Assembly: GCF_003367355.1 (NCBI RefSeq)
Contig: NZ_CP031413.1
Span: 868,001 to 932,000 of the forward strand
Origin: Lysobacter sp. TY2-98
Lineage (GTDB): Bacteria; Pseudomonadota; Gammaproteobacteria; Xanthomonadales; Xanthomonadaceae
DNA length: 64,000 nt
Direction: 5' to 3'
Shown here: positions 37,149-45,813 of the stretch, piece after piece
Layout of the letters: the number at the start of each line of letters is the position of its first letter
How positions within the stretch are numbered: the stretch's first letter is position 1
Position numbers and translations under genes: made by a program
The notes under the pieces: model-generated
What the model was told of the DNA's origin: nothing
The model's input: the letters and a program-made list of their open reading frames with translations, nothing else
Databases searched by the model: none

Positions 37149-37240
37149 GCGTCGCGTCATGACGAAAGGGCCGTATGGCGGGAACGCCGTCGCGCTAGGC
37201 TCGGCGGGCGCCACTGCCGGCGCGAACCGAGGCGTTCCCG

Positions 37241-39277
37241 ATGAAGCCGCTGGCCCGAAGCCTGCTGATCGCGATGTGCATGTTGCCCGCCGTCCCCGCA
37301 TGGAGTGCCACGACGCAGCGCTGGGTCGTGCTCGTCGACAACGGCAAGAAGGCCGGTGAGCAGGTGGTCACCACCGGCGACGACGGCGTGGTGCGCACGT
37401 CCTTCATCTTCAAGGACAACGGCCGCGGGCCGGAGATGAAGGAGGAATACAGGCTCGCGCCCGATGGCACCTTCACGAATTTCCACATCACCGGCACGTC
37501 GACCTTCGGCGCGAAGATCGACGAGACCTACACGCGCACCGGCGACCACGCCGAGTGGAAGACCACTGCCGACCACGGCGAACGCACGGTGAGCGGTACC
37601 GCCGAATACGCGCCGCTCGCGGGCACGCCGCAGTCGGGCGCGGCCACGGTCGCCGCACTGGCCAAGCGCGCCGACGGCAAGCTGCCGCTGGTGCCGGGCG
37701 GCACGCTGACGATGCGCGAACTCGCGCGCGAGCAGGTGTCGAACGGTAAAGACACGAAGACCGTGCGACTGCTCGCGCTCACCGGACAGGGCCTGACGCC
37801 GAACTTCGGCTGGTTCACCGACGACGCCACGCCGGGCATGTTCGCCTTCATCGCGCCCGGCTTCGTGCAGATGGTACCGGAAGGCTGGGAAGGCGTCGGG
37901 AAGCAGCTCGAAGAGCGCCAGAAGAAGGCCGAGGGCGAGCTGCTCGTGCAGATGCAGAAGCAACTCGCCAAGCCGCTGCCGGGCAGCACGCTGATCCGCA
38001 ACGTGCGCGTGTTCGACAGCGTGAACGCGAAGCTCGGCAGCGCCAGCGACGTGCTGATCCGCGACGGCAAGATCGTGTCGGTCACGCCGACCGGCAAGGC
38101 GACGAAGGCCGACCGCAGCATCGATGGCGCTGGGCGCGTGATGATCCCGGGGCTGTGGGACATGCATGCGCACGTCTCGCGCTGGGATGGCGCCTTGCAC
38201 ATCGCGTCGGGCATCACCAGCGTGCGCGACATGGGCAACGACAACGACACGTTGCAGCAGATCATCGGCGAGGAAAAAGCCGGCACGCTGCTGATGCCGC
38301 ACATCACGCCGGCCGGCTTCATCGAAGGCGAAAGCAAGATGTCGGCGCGCAACGGCTTCGTGATCAAGAATCTCGACGAAGCCAAGAAGGCGGTCGACTG
38401 GTACCACGACCACGGCTACCCGCAGATCAAGATCTACAACTCGTTTCCGAAGGACGTGCTGAAGGACACCGTCGCCTACGCGCACAGCAAGGGCATGCGC
38501 GTCAGTGGCCACGTGCCGGCGTTCCTGCGCGCGCAGGACGTCATCGATGATGGATTCGACGAGATCCAGCACATCAATCAGCTGATGCTGAACTTCCTCG
38601 TAGACGACACGACCGATACGCGGACGCTCGAGCGCTTCTACCTGCCGGCGCGCAAGGTCGCGGACCTCGACTTCGACAGCAAGCCGGTGCAGGACTTCAT
38701 CCACACGATGGCGACGAAGAAGATCGCCAGCGATCCGACGCTGGCGACGTTCGAGTTCATCCACCAGCGTGATGGAACGATGTCGCCGATCATCGCGCCG
38801 GTGGCCGACCATTTGCCGCCGGATGTGACGCGTGGTCGCATGGCGGCGGAGATGAACATCCCAGACGACGCGACGTACCAGCAGTTCGACAAGTCCTACA
38901 AGAAGATGGTCGAGTTCGTCGGCCGCATGTACAAAGCGGGCGTGCCGCTGCTCGCGGGCACCGACGAAATGCCGGGCTTCACGCTGCAGCGCGAACTCGA
39001 GCTCTACGTGCAGGCGGGGCTGACGCCGTCGCAGGTGCTGCAGGTGGCGACGCTCAACGGTGCGACGGTGGCGCGTGCGACCGATCGCGGCGTGATCGCG
39101 CCGGGCAAGGCGTCGGATCTGGTGCTGCTCGATGGCGAGCCGACGCAGAACATCTCCGACGTGCGCAAGGTCGCGCTGGTGATCAAGGGCGCGACGGCGT
39201 ATGCGCCAGCCGAGATCGACGAGGCGGTGGGCGTCGCGCCGTTCGCGAAGCCCGCGGTGATCGTGGCGACGAAGTAA
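37241..39277 (+). CDS. Exported amidohydrolase with N-terminal accessory domain
   Basis: A 678-residue member of the metal-dependent amidohydrolase superfamily, imidazolonepropionase/prolidase-like branch. A signal peptide (RSLLIAMCMLPAVPAWSA) is followed by an unassigned ~215-residue beta-rich domain (QRWVVLVDNGKKAGEQVV). The hydrolase part starts around 250 (TLIRNVRVFDSVNAKLGSAS). Metal ligands visible are His 309 and His 311 in WDMHAHV, His in SGHVPAF, His in EIQHINQLML and Asp in LLAGTDEMPGF. The C-terminal beta strip is GVIAPGKASDLVLLDGEP. The active-site set looks complete, so it should be catalytic; the substrate is unknown but probably a peptide or cyclic amide in the periplasm. Confidence 0.87.
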   Translation: MKPLARSLLIAMCMLPAVPAWSATTQRWVVLVDNGKKAGEQVVTTGDDGVVRTSFIFKDNGRGPEMKEEYRLAPDGTFTNFHITGTSTFGAKIDETYTRTGDHAEWKTTADHGERTVSGTAEYAPLAGTPQSGAATVAALAKRADGKLPLVPGGTLTMRELAREQVSNGKDTKTVRLLALTGQGLTPNFGWFTDDATPGMFAFIAPGFVQMVPEGWEGVGKQLEERQKKAEGELLVQMQKQLAKPLPGSTLIRNVRVFDSVNAKLGSASDVLIRDGKIVSVTPTGKATKADRSIDGAGRVMIPGLWDMHAHVSRWDGALHIASGITSVRDMGNDNDTLQQIIGEEKAGTLLMPHITPAGFIEGESKMSARNGFVIKNLDEAKKAVDWYHDHGYPQIKIYNSFPKDVLKDTVAYAHSKGMRVSGHVPAFLRAQDVIDDGFDEIQHINQLMLNFLVDDTTDTRTLERFYLPARKVADLDFDSKPVQDFIHTMATKKIASDPTLATFEFIHQRDGTMSPIIAPVADHLPPDVTRGRMAAEMNIPDDATYQQFDKSYKKMVEFVGRMYKAGVPLLAGTDEMPGFTLQRELELYVQAGLTPSQVLQVATLNGATVARATDRGVIAPGKASDLVLLDGEPTQNISDVRKVALVIKGATAYAPAEIDEAVGVAPFAKPAVIVATK

Positions 39278-39285
39278 CGACACGC

Positions 39286-39312
39286 GGACGCCCGGCATTG
39301 CGCCGGGCGTCC
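39286..39312. terminator. Terminator hairpin between convergent amidohydrolase and acyltransferase genes
   Basis: GGACGCCCGGC-ATTGC-GCCGGGCGTCC is a perfect 11-bp stem, followed by GTTTG on the plus strand and preceded by CAAAC-type sequence for the minus strand. It serves both 3' ends; U-tracts are short. Confidence 0.65.
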
Positions 39313-39328
39313 GTTTGATTCGCGTGCG

Positions 39329-40525
39329 TCAGGCGAGCTCGTTCGCGGGTTCCGCAATGCGCAGCGTCGATGCCGTTGGACGGGTCTCGCGCGGCCGGAA
39401 CTTCATGCCGAACAGCGGGCGCAGCAGCGGCACGCGTCGGATGATCGCGAATCCGATCCAGCAACCAGCGACGGTGCCGATCAGCACGGCGCTCGCTTCG
39501 ATGCCCGCCGGCAGTCGCAGCGGCACCAGCCAGTAGGCGAGCAGCACGATCAGGCTCTGGTGCAGCACGTACCAGGGGAAGACGGCTTCCGTCGCCCACC
39601 CCAGCCACGGGAACGGGCGGTCGAGGTACGCCTTCGACCAGCCGAGCACCGCGGCGATCGCCCACCAGATGTAGACGCTGCGCAGCGCCCAGATGAGCTG
39701 CTGCGCGCCCGGCGCGTCGTCGGGCAACGCCACGCCGAGGCCGTAGTAGACGGGGAACAGCAGCAGCGCTGCGACGAGCGCGCGGCGGCGCAGGCGCGCC
39801 AGTTCGTCCCAGACGCCGCCCGAACGCGCGAGCCAGAAGCCGTAGAGGAACATCGTGAAGTAGAGGACATCGCGGTAGCCGTCGTGCACCAGGTCGCCGG
39901 TGTCCTCGAAGTGGCCCTGCAGGGTCACGGTTTCGATTGCAATCGGAATGGCGGGGATCAGCAGCAGCGCCCAGCCGCGCAGGCCCGTGAACGCGGCACG
40001 CACGCGCAGCCCGGGACGCGAGTCGAGCAGCGGCTTCACCAGCACCAGCGCGACGGTGAACGCCCAGACGTACGCGAGGTACCAGAGATGGTTCCAGGTG
40101 ATGCCGTTGGTGTCGCCGTCGAACGCGCCCTTGGGCCACGGCTTGAACTCGTAGTAGCGGAACAGGAAGTCGAAGAAGCCCGGCTTCACGAAGCCGGTCT
40201 GGATCCCCTGCACGTAGGGCTGCACCGGCACGATCACCAACATGCCGAACACCAGCGGCAGCAGCAGCCGCCAGGTGCGCTGGCCGAGGAAGGCGAAGCC
40301 GCCGGTGCGCGCCATTAGGAAGGCGCTGGAGATACCGGAGATCAGGAAGATCAGCGACATCCGCCAGCGATTGACCACCAGCATCGGGATCTGCAGCCAG
40401 TCGGCGGTATGGGTGCTCTTGATGTGCCAGCCCCAGTCGCCGACGTAGAGCATCCCCCAGTGGTAGAGGATCAGCAGGGCGAAGGCGAGGGCGCGCAGGG
40501 CGTCGATGTCGTGGCGTCGCGTCAT
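39329..40525 (-). CDS. Membrane acyltransferase, acyltransferase-3 / OpgC-like family
   Basis: The 398-residue protein has ten or so transmembrane helices and begins RRHDIDALRALAFALLILYH, the N-terminal signature of acyltransferase 3, with the catalytic-type His at the end of helix I. Next comes MSLIFLISGISSAFLMARTG, then the GITWNHLWYLAYVWAFTVAL segment and WYVLHQSLIVLLAYWLVPL. This pattern is shared with OpgC (succinylation of periplasmic glucans) and other O-acyltransferases that decorate exported glycans or lipids; the substrate is not determinable. The start is ATG 40525. It is divergent from the membrane LytTR regulator with 151 bp between them, suggesting that regulator controls it. 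Confidence 0.85.
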   Translation of the reverse strand: MTRRHDIDALRALAFALLILYHWGMLYVGDWGWHIKSTHTADWLQIPMLVVNRWRMSLIFLISGISSAFLMARTGGFAFLGQRTWRLLLPLVFGMLVIVPVQPYVQGIQTGFVKPGFFDFLFRYYEFKPWPKGAFDGDTNGITWNHLWYLAYVWAFTVALVLVKPLLDSRPGLRVRAAFTGLRGWALLLIPAIPIAIETVTLQGHFEDTGDLVHDGYRDVLYFTMFLYGFWLARSGGVWDELARLRRRALVAALLLFPVYYGLGVALPDDAPGAQQLIWALRSVYIWWAIAAVLGWSKAYLDRPFPWLGWATEAVFPWYVLHQSLIVLLAYWLVPLRLPAGIEASAVLIGTVAGCWIGFAIIRRVPLLRPLFGMKFRPRETRPTASTLRIAEPANELA

Positions 40526-40664
40526 GTCGGCGGTCCGGGTGGAAGTGGGCCGACTCTCGTTGCGCGACAACGCGTTGCGGCACGCCCGGGGACGCATCGG
40601 GCCGCCCCGGGGACGAGCGGTGGACGGTTGGGACGGACGCATCGCCCGGGTCGCGTCCAACAGT

Positions 40665-40670
40665 GACAAT
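40665..40670 (+). promoter_or_regulatory. -10 element of the LytTR gene, predicting a leaderless mRNA
   Basis: GACAAT is followed by GCGCGG and then ATG 40677, so the predicted transcription start coincides with the A of ATG. The AATGCGCGGATG string is identical to the one at map. Confidence 0.33.
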
Positions 40671-40676
40671 GCGCGG

Positions 40677-41573
40677 ATGGCCGATACCTCCCGCACCGCG
40701 CCCGACTCCGACTGGACCCGCTACCAGCCCTGGCGGCCGTGGGTGGAGTACGGGTTCTGGATCGCGATGTTCGTGATCAATGCGATCGCGAACAGCATCA
40801 CCGCCGACTTCGACCTCCACCGTGCCCACGTCGACGTCCGCGACTGGGAGCCGGTGATCTGGGAGCTCAGCAGCAATCTCATGGTGCTGCTGCTCGTCCC
40901 CGCCATCGTCGCGTTCACCCGATGGCGGCCGATCCACTTCGACAACTGGAAGCGTCGGTTGCCGGAATACCTCGGCGCCAGCATGGTCTGGTCGATCCTC
41001 CACGTGGCCGGCATGGTCGCGTTGCGCAAGATCGGCTACGCCGCGCTCGGCAGCCACTACGACTTCGGCAACTGGCCGCTCGAGAGCGGCTACGAGTACC
41101 TGAAGGACGTCCGCGGCTTCGCGACCATGGTGGCGCTGATCGAGGGCTACCGCCTGTTCCTGCGCCGCCTGCAGGGCGAGGCGAGCCTGCTCGGCGCGCC
41201 GGACGATTCACCGGCTGCCGAAGCCGTTGCCCGTCCCGAGCGTTTCCTGGTGCGCAAGCTGGGCAAGGAATTCCTGGTGCCGGCCGCCGACATCGAATGG
41301 CTGCAGGCGGCGAGCAACTACGTGAACCTGCATGTGCGCGGCCGCGACTATCCGCTGCGAACCACCATGGCGCAGATCGAGGATCGCCTCGACCCCGCCA
41401 CCTTCCGCCGAGTGCACCGCAGCTACATGGTCAACCTCGACCGCGTGGAGCGCATCGAGCCGCTGGAGTCGGGCGACGCGCGCATCGTCATGCACGACGG
41501 CGCGATCGTGCCGTGCAGCCGTCGCTATCGCGCGGCGCTGCGTGGCGATTCGACGGTGTCGGCGGCGGCCTGA
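40677..41573 (+). CDS. Membrane-bound LytTR transcriptional regulator
   Basis: The 298-residue one-component regulator has four predicted transmembrane helices at ~25-45, ~65-85, ~105-125 and ~145-165 (GFWIAMFVINAIANSITADF, LSSNLMVLLLVPAIVAF, GASMVWSILHVAGMVAL). A LytTR DNA-binding domain spans ~192-290 (FLVRKLGKEFLVPAADIEWL, ASNYVNLHVRGRDYPLRTTM, FRRVHRSYMVNLDRVERIEP). There is no receiver domain, so the signal must be sensed in or through the membrane. The start at ATG 40677 has no Shine-Dalgarno and fits leaderless expression. It faces the divergent acyltransferase gene. Confidence 0.87.
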   Translation: MADTSRTAPDSDWTRYQPWRPWVEYGFWIAMFVINAIANSITADFDLHRAHVDVRDWEPVIWELSSNLMVLLLVPAIVAFTRWRPIHFDNWKRRLPEYLGASMVWSILHVAGMVALRKIGYAALGSHYDFGNWPLESGYEYLKDVRGFATMVALIEGYRLFLRRLQGEASLLGAPDDSPAAEAVARPERFLVRKLGKEFLVPAADIEWLQAASNYVNLHVRGRDYPLRTTMAQIEDRLDPATFRRVHRSYMVNLDRVERIEPLESGDARIVMHDGAIVPCSRRYRAALRGDSTVSAAA

Positions 41574-41725
41574 AGCGTCCGAACAGTCACGTCGCTCATC
41601 GGCGCGGCAGCAGGCGACCCGCTCGGCGTTCGCGAAGGAGGTCCGTCGCCCTGTTCACGAATAGGGTCGCGATGCGTGCCTCGTGACAGCTCAAGGCGAT
41701 GCCCGACGGCGCCGATAACGACGCC

Positions 41726-43741
41726 ATGCGAATCCGCGTCCTGCTCCTGCTGACCGTCCTGCCGTCCATGGCATTCGCCAGCGGACGCGTCGACGACATC
41801 CTTCGCGAGCAGCACCGGCATGGCTACCGTTCCGCCGCGGTCGCGATCGATCAGTTGCAGTCCGCCGATGACCGTCCGACTGCGACGTCCGACGCCGGCA
41901 TGCGCATGCGTTACAACGCCGCCGTGCTGCACCTCGCGGTCACGTCGCGGCGCCCGCGCATGGTGGCGACCGCACGCGACGCGCTGGCCGTACTCGACGG
42001 GATGGCGCGCGACGAGGCGTGCACGCGTTGCGCCAGCGAGGCCCGCATCGCGCGTGCGTCCGATGCATTGACGCGTCGCGAGACCGACGAGGCGGAGGGC
42101 TACCTGCGCGGCCTCGAAACGCGCGTGCCCGACGCCATGGCTGATCTCTCGGGACGGCTGCACTACCAGCGCGCACGTCTGTACAACCTGCGCGGCAATT
42201 ACGTCGGCGGCGTCGCCGAGGCGTTGCGCGCCTCCGAACTGTTTGAGGGCGTGGGCGATGCCAGCGGCGCGCTGATGAGCCAGGCGCTGATGGTGTCCAT
42301 GAGTACCGCACTGGCCGACTACCCGCGCGCCGAAGCGATCGGCCGTCGCGCATATGCAGAAGCACAACGCATCGGCTTCAACTTCGCGATGGCGTCGCTG
42401 CGCCTCAACATGGCGTACGCCTACGGCCGCGCCGGTCGGAGCGACGACCAGCTGCACGCGCTCGAGGAGGCGATCGCGCTGTCGCACGGCCAGGAGGGCA
42501 TGGAAGAGTTCGAGGCGATCAGCCTGTCCAATCTCGCCGACCACTGGCTGATCGAGAAGGACTACGCGAAGGCGCTCGACGCCGCACGCCGGGGCGAAGC
42601 GCTCGCGCGCCGCACCGATGACCCGCGCAGCCTGTCGTATGCGCTTACCAACGACGGCGTTGCGACGGCGCATCTGGGCGATATCGATACCGGCCTGCGC
42701 CGCGTGCGCGAAGCCATCGCGATCGCCGAGCGCACTGGCGCGCGTGGCGACGTGATCGGCATGAACGGCGAACTGGTGGGCATTCTCAAGCTTGCTGGTC
42801 GCTATCGCGAGGCGTTCGAAGCGCTGGAGCAGGTCGCGTCGCTGCAGGCCGACCTCACCCGGCAGGAGCGCGACAAGACCTTGCTCGAAATGCAGGAGCG
42901 CTACTCCGCGCAGAGCCGCCAGCGCGAGATCGATCGGCTCGGCGCCGCCAATCGAATCAAGCAGGCGGAACTCGCGGCGCGTACGTGGCAGCAACGCCTG
43001 TGGGCGGCGCTGGCGGTCGTGCTCGCGCTCGCCGCGGTGCCGCTGGTGCAGCTGATCAAGCGTGTGCGCAACGACAACCGGCGTCTGTCGGGCGACGTGG
43101 CGATGCTCGCCGAGCAGTCGCTGCACGATCCACTCACCGGCGTCGCCAACCGTCGCCAGTGCCATGCACTCATGGCGCAGCATGCGGGCAACCCGGCGGC
43201 CGCCGTCGGGCTCCTGCTGCTGGACGTCGACTTCTTCAAGAAGGTCAACGATGCCTGGGGCCATGCGGCCGGCGACCGCGTGCTGATCGAGATCGCGACG
43301 CGACTGCGCGGACTCGTGCGCCAGGACGATGCGGTCGTGCGCTGGGGCGGCGAGGAGTTCGCGCTGGTGCTGCCCGGGATCGGCGAAGACGCGCTGGCGG
43401 CGCTGGCGTCCCGCGTGCTCCAGGCGATCGGCACGGCGCCGGTCGATCTCGGCGGTCACCTCGTGGACATCACGGTTTCCGTCGGCGCCGTGGTGCACCC
43501 GATGCATCCAGGCGGCGAATGGCAGCAGGCGATGCACGTCGCCGATCTCGCGCTGTATCTCTCGAAATCCGCGGGTCGCAATCGCGCCACGCTCGTGATG
43601 GACGTCGCAGTCGACGCCGACATGGCCGAGCTGGGCCGCGATCTTGCCGGTGCCCAGGCGCGCGGCGAGGTGCAGCTGCAGAGCGTCGTCGGGCCGTCGA
43701 TGCACGCATCGGTCGATCGGCCGGACCGCGCAATGGCCTAG
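41726..43741 (+). CDS. TPR-type periplasmic sensor diguanylate cyclase (first of a tandem pair)
   Basis: A 671-residue c-di-GMP synthase. A signal peptide (RIRVLLLLTVLPSMAFA) leads to a ~400-residue helical periplasmic domain of TPR-like repeats containing a CxxC (ACTRC, Cys 99 and 102). A coiled coil (ERDKTLLEMQERYSAQSRQR) precedes one transmembrane helix (RLWAALAVVLALAAVPLVQL). The C-terminal GGDEF domain has HDPLTGVANRR and DVDFFKKVNDAWGHAAGDRV. Its active-site motif is GGEEF at ~541-545, with RQDD five residues before it, the intact product-inhibition I-site. ATG 41726 gives the signal peptide directly; ATG 41699 would add nine residues. A close paralogue follows 83 bp downstream. Confidence 0.9.
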   Translation: MRIRVLLLLTVLPSMAFASGRVDDILREQHRHGYRSAAVAIDQLQSADDRPTATSDAGMRMRYNAAVLHLAVTSRRPRMVATARDALAVLDGMARDEACTRCASEARIARASDALTRRETDEAEGYLRGLETRVPDAMADLSGRLHYQRARLYNLRGNYVGGVAEALRASELFEGVGDASGALMSQALMVSMSTALADYPRAEAIGRRAYAEAQRIGFNFAMASLRLNMAYAYGRAGRSDDQLHALEEAIALSHGQEGMEEFEAISLSNLADHWLIEKDYAKALDAARRGEALARRTDDPRSLSYALTNDGVATAHLGDIDTGLRRVREAIAIAERTGARGDVIGMNGELVGILKLAGRYREAFEALEQVASLQADLTRQERDKTLLEMQERYSAQSRQREIDRLGAANRIKQAELAARTWQQRLWAALAVVLALAAVPLVQLIKRVRNDNRRLSGDVAMLAEQSLHDPLTGVANRRQCHALMAQHAGNPAAAVGLLLLDVDFFKKVNDAWGHAAGDRVLIEIATRLRGLVRQDDAVVRWGGEEFALVLPGIGEDALAALASRVLQAIGTAPVDLGGHLVDITVSVGAVVHPMHPGGEWQQAMHVADLALYLSKSAGRNRATLVMDVAVDADMAELGRDLAGAQARGEVQLQSVVGPSMHASVDRPDRAMA

Positions 43742-43824
43742 GCGCCCCCGACTTGTCTGAGCGGGTCAGCGGGCGGCCCCTGCACACCATCAAGTGTTCA
43801 GGCGCGCTGCCGATAGTAGGGACG

Positions 43825-45813
43825 ATGACTCGTATTCTCCTCGCGCTCGCCCTGGTGCTCGCGGCCACGGCCGCGCGCGCGGAGACGGTGGACGCGATCC
43901 TCGACGACGTGCGCCTGCACGGCTTCGTTCGTCCACAGAACGTGCTGCAGCGTCTTTATGCCGCTGACGATCGACCGGGTGAGGACGCACCGGCGACGAC
44001 ACGCGCGACTTACCTGATCGCGATCGAAGGCTTCGAACGACAGCGCGATGCTTTCGATCGGGCGGACCCGGTGTTGGCACGCCTCGAACGCATGGTGGTC
44101 GCCGAGCACTGCCAACCCTGTGACCTCGCCGTGCGATTGTCGCGGGCGCAGCGCGCGACCGGGGTCGGCCATACCGCCGAGGCGCAGGCGATCGTCGCCC
44201 GCGCGGAAGCGTTGTCGCTGATCGCCGGCGATCAGCTGCGCTTCGAATTCCTGCTCACGCGTGCGCGGGTGAACGATCTGCGCACCGAAATGGCCTCCGG
44301 CATCGCCGATGCGGTGCAGGCCCGCGCGCTCGCGGCGCGACATGGGTGGACGGCCGACGAAGTCCGCGCGATGAGCCCGATGGTGGGCATGAATGCGGAC
44401 CTTGGTGACTTCGCGCGCGCCGAGGCGCTGGGCAATGAGGCGTATCGCCTGGCGGAGCGGATCGGCTTCGCATACCTGCTTCCCACCATCCGCGCCCAGC
44501 AGGCCTACATCTACAGCATGCGTGGCGACGGCGAGTTGCAGCGTCAGGCGCTGCTGGACGTGCTGCGCCTCGCCGGCGATGACGCGTCGCTTCGCAAGCT
44601 CGTCGCCATCACGCTCGGCAACCTGTCCGACTACTACCTGCAGACGAACGAACTGCAGAAGGCGCTCGACGTCGCGGACCGCGCGCGAGCGCTATCCGCA
44701 TCGCAGCACGACGACAACGGCGTCGCCGTCGCCGGTGCGAACCGGGGCATCGCGCTGGTACGGCTCGGCCGCTACGACGAGGGCATCGCCGACCTGCTCG
44801 CCGCGAAGACACTCGCCGAGCGCATCGGCGCGCGCACCTACCTGCTCGCCATTCTCGACGAGCTAGTGAAGGCGTACGAGAAGGCGGGGCGCCTGCGCGA
44901 GGCGGTGGCGACCATGCACGCGGAGCTCGAGCTCAACCAGGAAATGGTGAAGCAGGAGCGCGACAAGGCGGTGTTGGAGCTGCAGGAGAAGTACGCGTCC
45001 GAACGCCGCGGTCGCGAGATCGAGCGCCTGTCGATCGCGAACCGGGCGCAGGCCGCGGAGATGGAAGCACATCGCTGGCAGCAGCGCCTGTGGACGACGG
45101 TCGCGGTGCTGTCGCTGCTCGCCCTGGTCGCGCTGGTGCGCTACGGCTCGCGCGAGCGACGCGCCAACCGCAAGTTGTCGGGCGACATCGCGGTGCTGTC
45201 CGAGCAGACGATGGTGGATCCGCTGACCGGCGTCGCCAATCGCCGCTGGTGCGAGGCGGAGATGCAGCGGCGCGTCGGCTCGACGGTCGGCCTGATGCTG
45301 CTGGACGTCGACTTCTTCAAGCGCGTGAACGATACCTGGGGCCATGCCGCGGGCGATCGCGTGCTGGTGGAGATCGGTCGTCGCCTGCGTGCGCTGGTGC
45401 GCCAGAACGATGCCGTCGTGCGCTGGGGTGGCGAGGAGTTCGCGCTGCTGCTGCCGGACGCCGCCGGCGAGCGCCTGCCGCAGCTCGCCGAGCGCGTGAT
45501 GCAGCACATCGCCGGCGAGCCGATCGATATCGGCGGACAGGCGATCGTGGTGTCGGTCTCGATCGGCGCGGTGATGTCGCCGCTGCGCGAGGGCGTCGAC
45601 TGGCAGCACGCGATGCACGTGGCCGATCTCGCGCTCTACATGTCGAAAGGCGGCGGCCGCAATTGCGCGACCTGCGTGGTGGATGTCGTGCCGACGGCCG
45701 ATGTCGCAGCGATCGCGAACGACCTCGCTGCGGCGAGTGCACGCGGGGACGTCACGCTGCAGATGGTCGAGGGCCCGTCGCCGGCGCGCCGGCCTGCCGC
45801 ACGGGTCGTCTGA
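43825..45813 (+). CDS. TPR-type periplasmic sensor diguanylate cyclase (second of a tandem pair)
   Basis: A 662-residue paralogue of the preceding gene with the same order of parts. It has a signal peptide (TRILLALALVLAATAARA) and a periplasmic TPR-like domain with a matching CxxC (HCQPC, Cys 96 and 99). Then come a coiled coil (QERDKAVLELQEKYASERRG), one transmembrane helix (LWTTVAVLSLLALVALVRYG) and GGDEF. The catalytic motif is GGEEF at ~535-539 and the I-site RQND lies five residues before it. DPLTGVANRR and LLDVDFFKRVNDTWGHAAGD are almost identical to the first copy, while the sensor halves are much more divergent. It ends one base before the convergent reductase gene, with no terminator between. 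Confidence 0.9.
   Translation: MTRILLALALVLAATAARAETVDAILDDVRLHGFVRPQNVLQRLYAADDRPGEDAPATTRATYLIAIEGFERQRDAFDRADPVLARLERMVVAEHCQPCDLAVRLSRAQRATGVGHTAEAQAIVARAEALSLIAGDQLRFEFLLTRARVNDLRTEMASGIADAVQARALAARHGWTADEVRAMSPMVGMNADLGDFARAEALGNEAYRLAERIGFAYLLPTIRAQQAYIYSMRGDGELQRQALLDVLRLAGDDASLRKLVAITLGNLSDYYLQTNELQKALDVADRARALSASQHDDNGVAVAGANRGIALVRLGRYDEGIADLLAAKTLAERIGARTYLLAILDELVKAYEKAGRLREAVATMHAELELNQEMVKQERDKAVLELQEKYASERRGREIERLSIANRAQAAEMEAHRWQQRLWTTVAVLSLLALVALVRYGSRERRANRKLSGDIAVLSEQTMVDPLTGVANRRWCEAEMQRRVGSTVGLMLLDVDFFKRVNDTWGHAAGDRVLVEIGRRLRALVRQNDAVVRWGGEEFALLLPDAAGERLPQLAERVMQHIAGEPIDIGGQAIVVSVSIGAVMSPLREGVDWQHAMHVADLALYMSKGGGRNCATCVVDVVPTADVAAIANDLAAASARGDVTLQMVEGPSPARRPAARVV

Noticed and set aside
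36577..37169. The 12-mer CATGACGAAAGG occurs twice, 96 and 83 bp upstream of the CBS and amidohydrolase start codons
   Set aside because: Flanking bases do not align and no matching -10 spacing follows; two copies of a 12-mer in 64 kb can be chance. Not strong enough to call a shared operator.
43742..43824. Terminator between the two tandem cyclase genes
   Set aside because: No stem-loop with a U-tract is visible in the 83-bp gap, so the pair may be co-transcribed.
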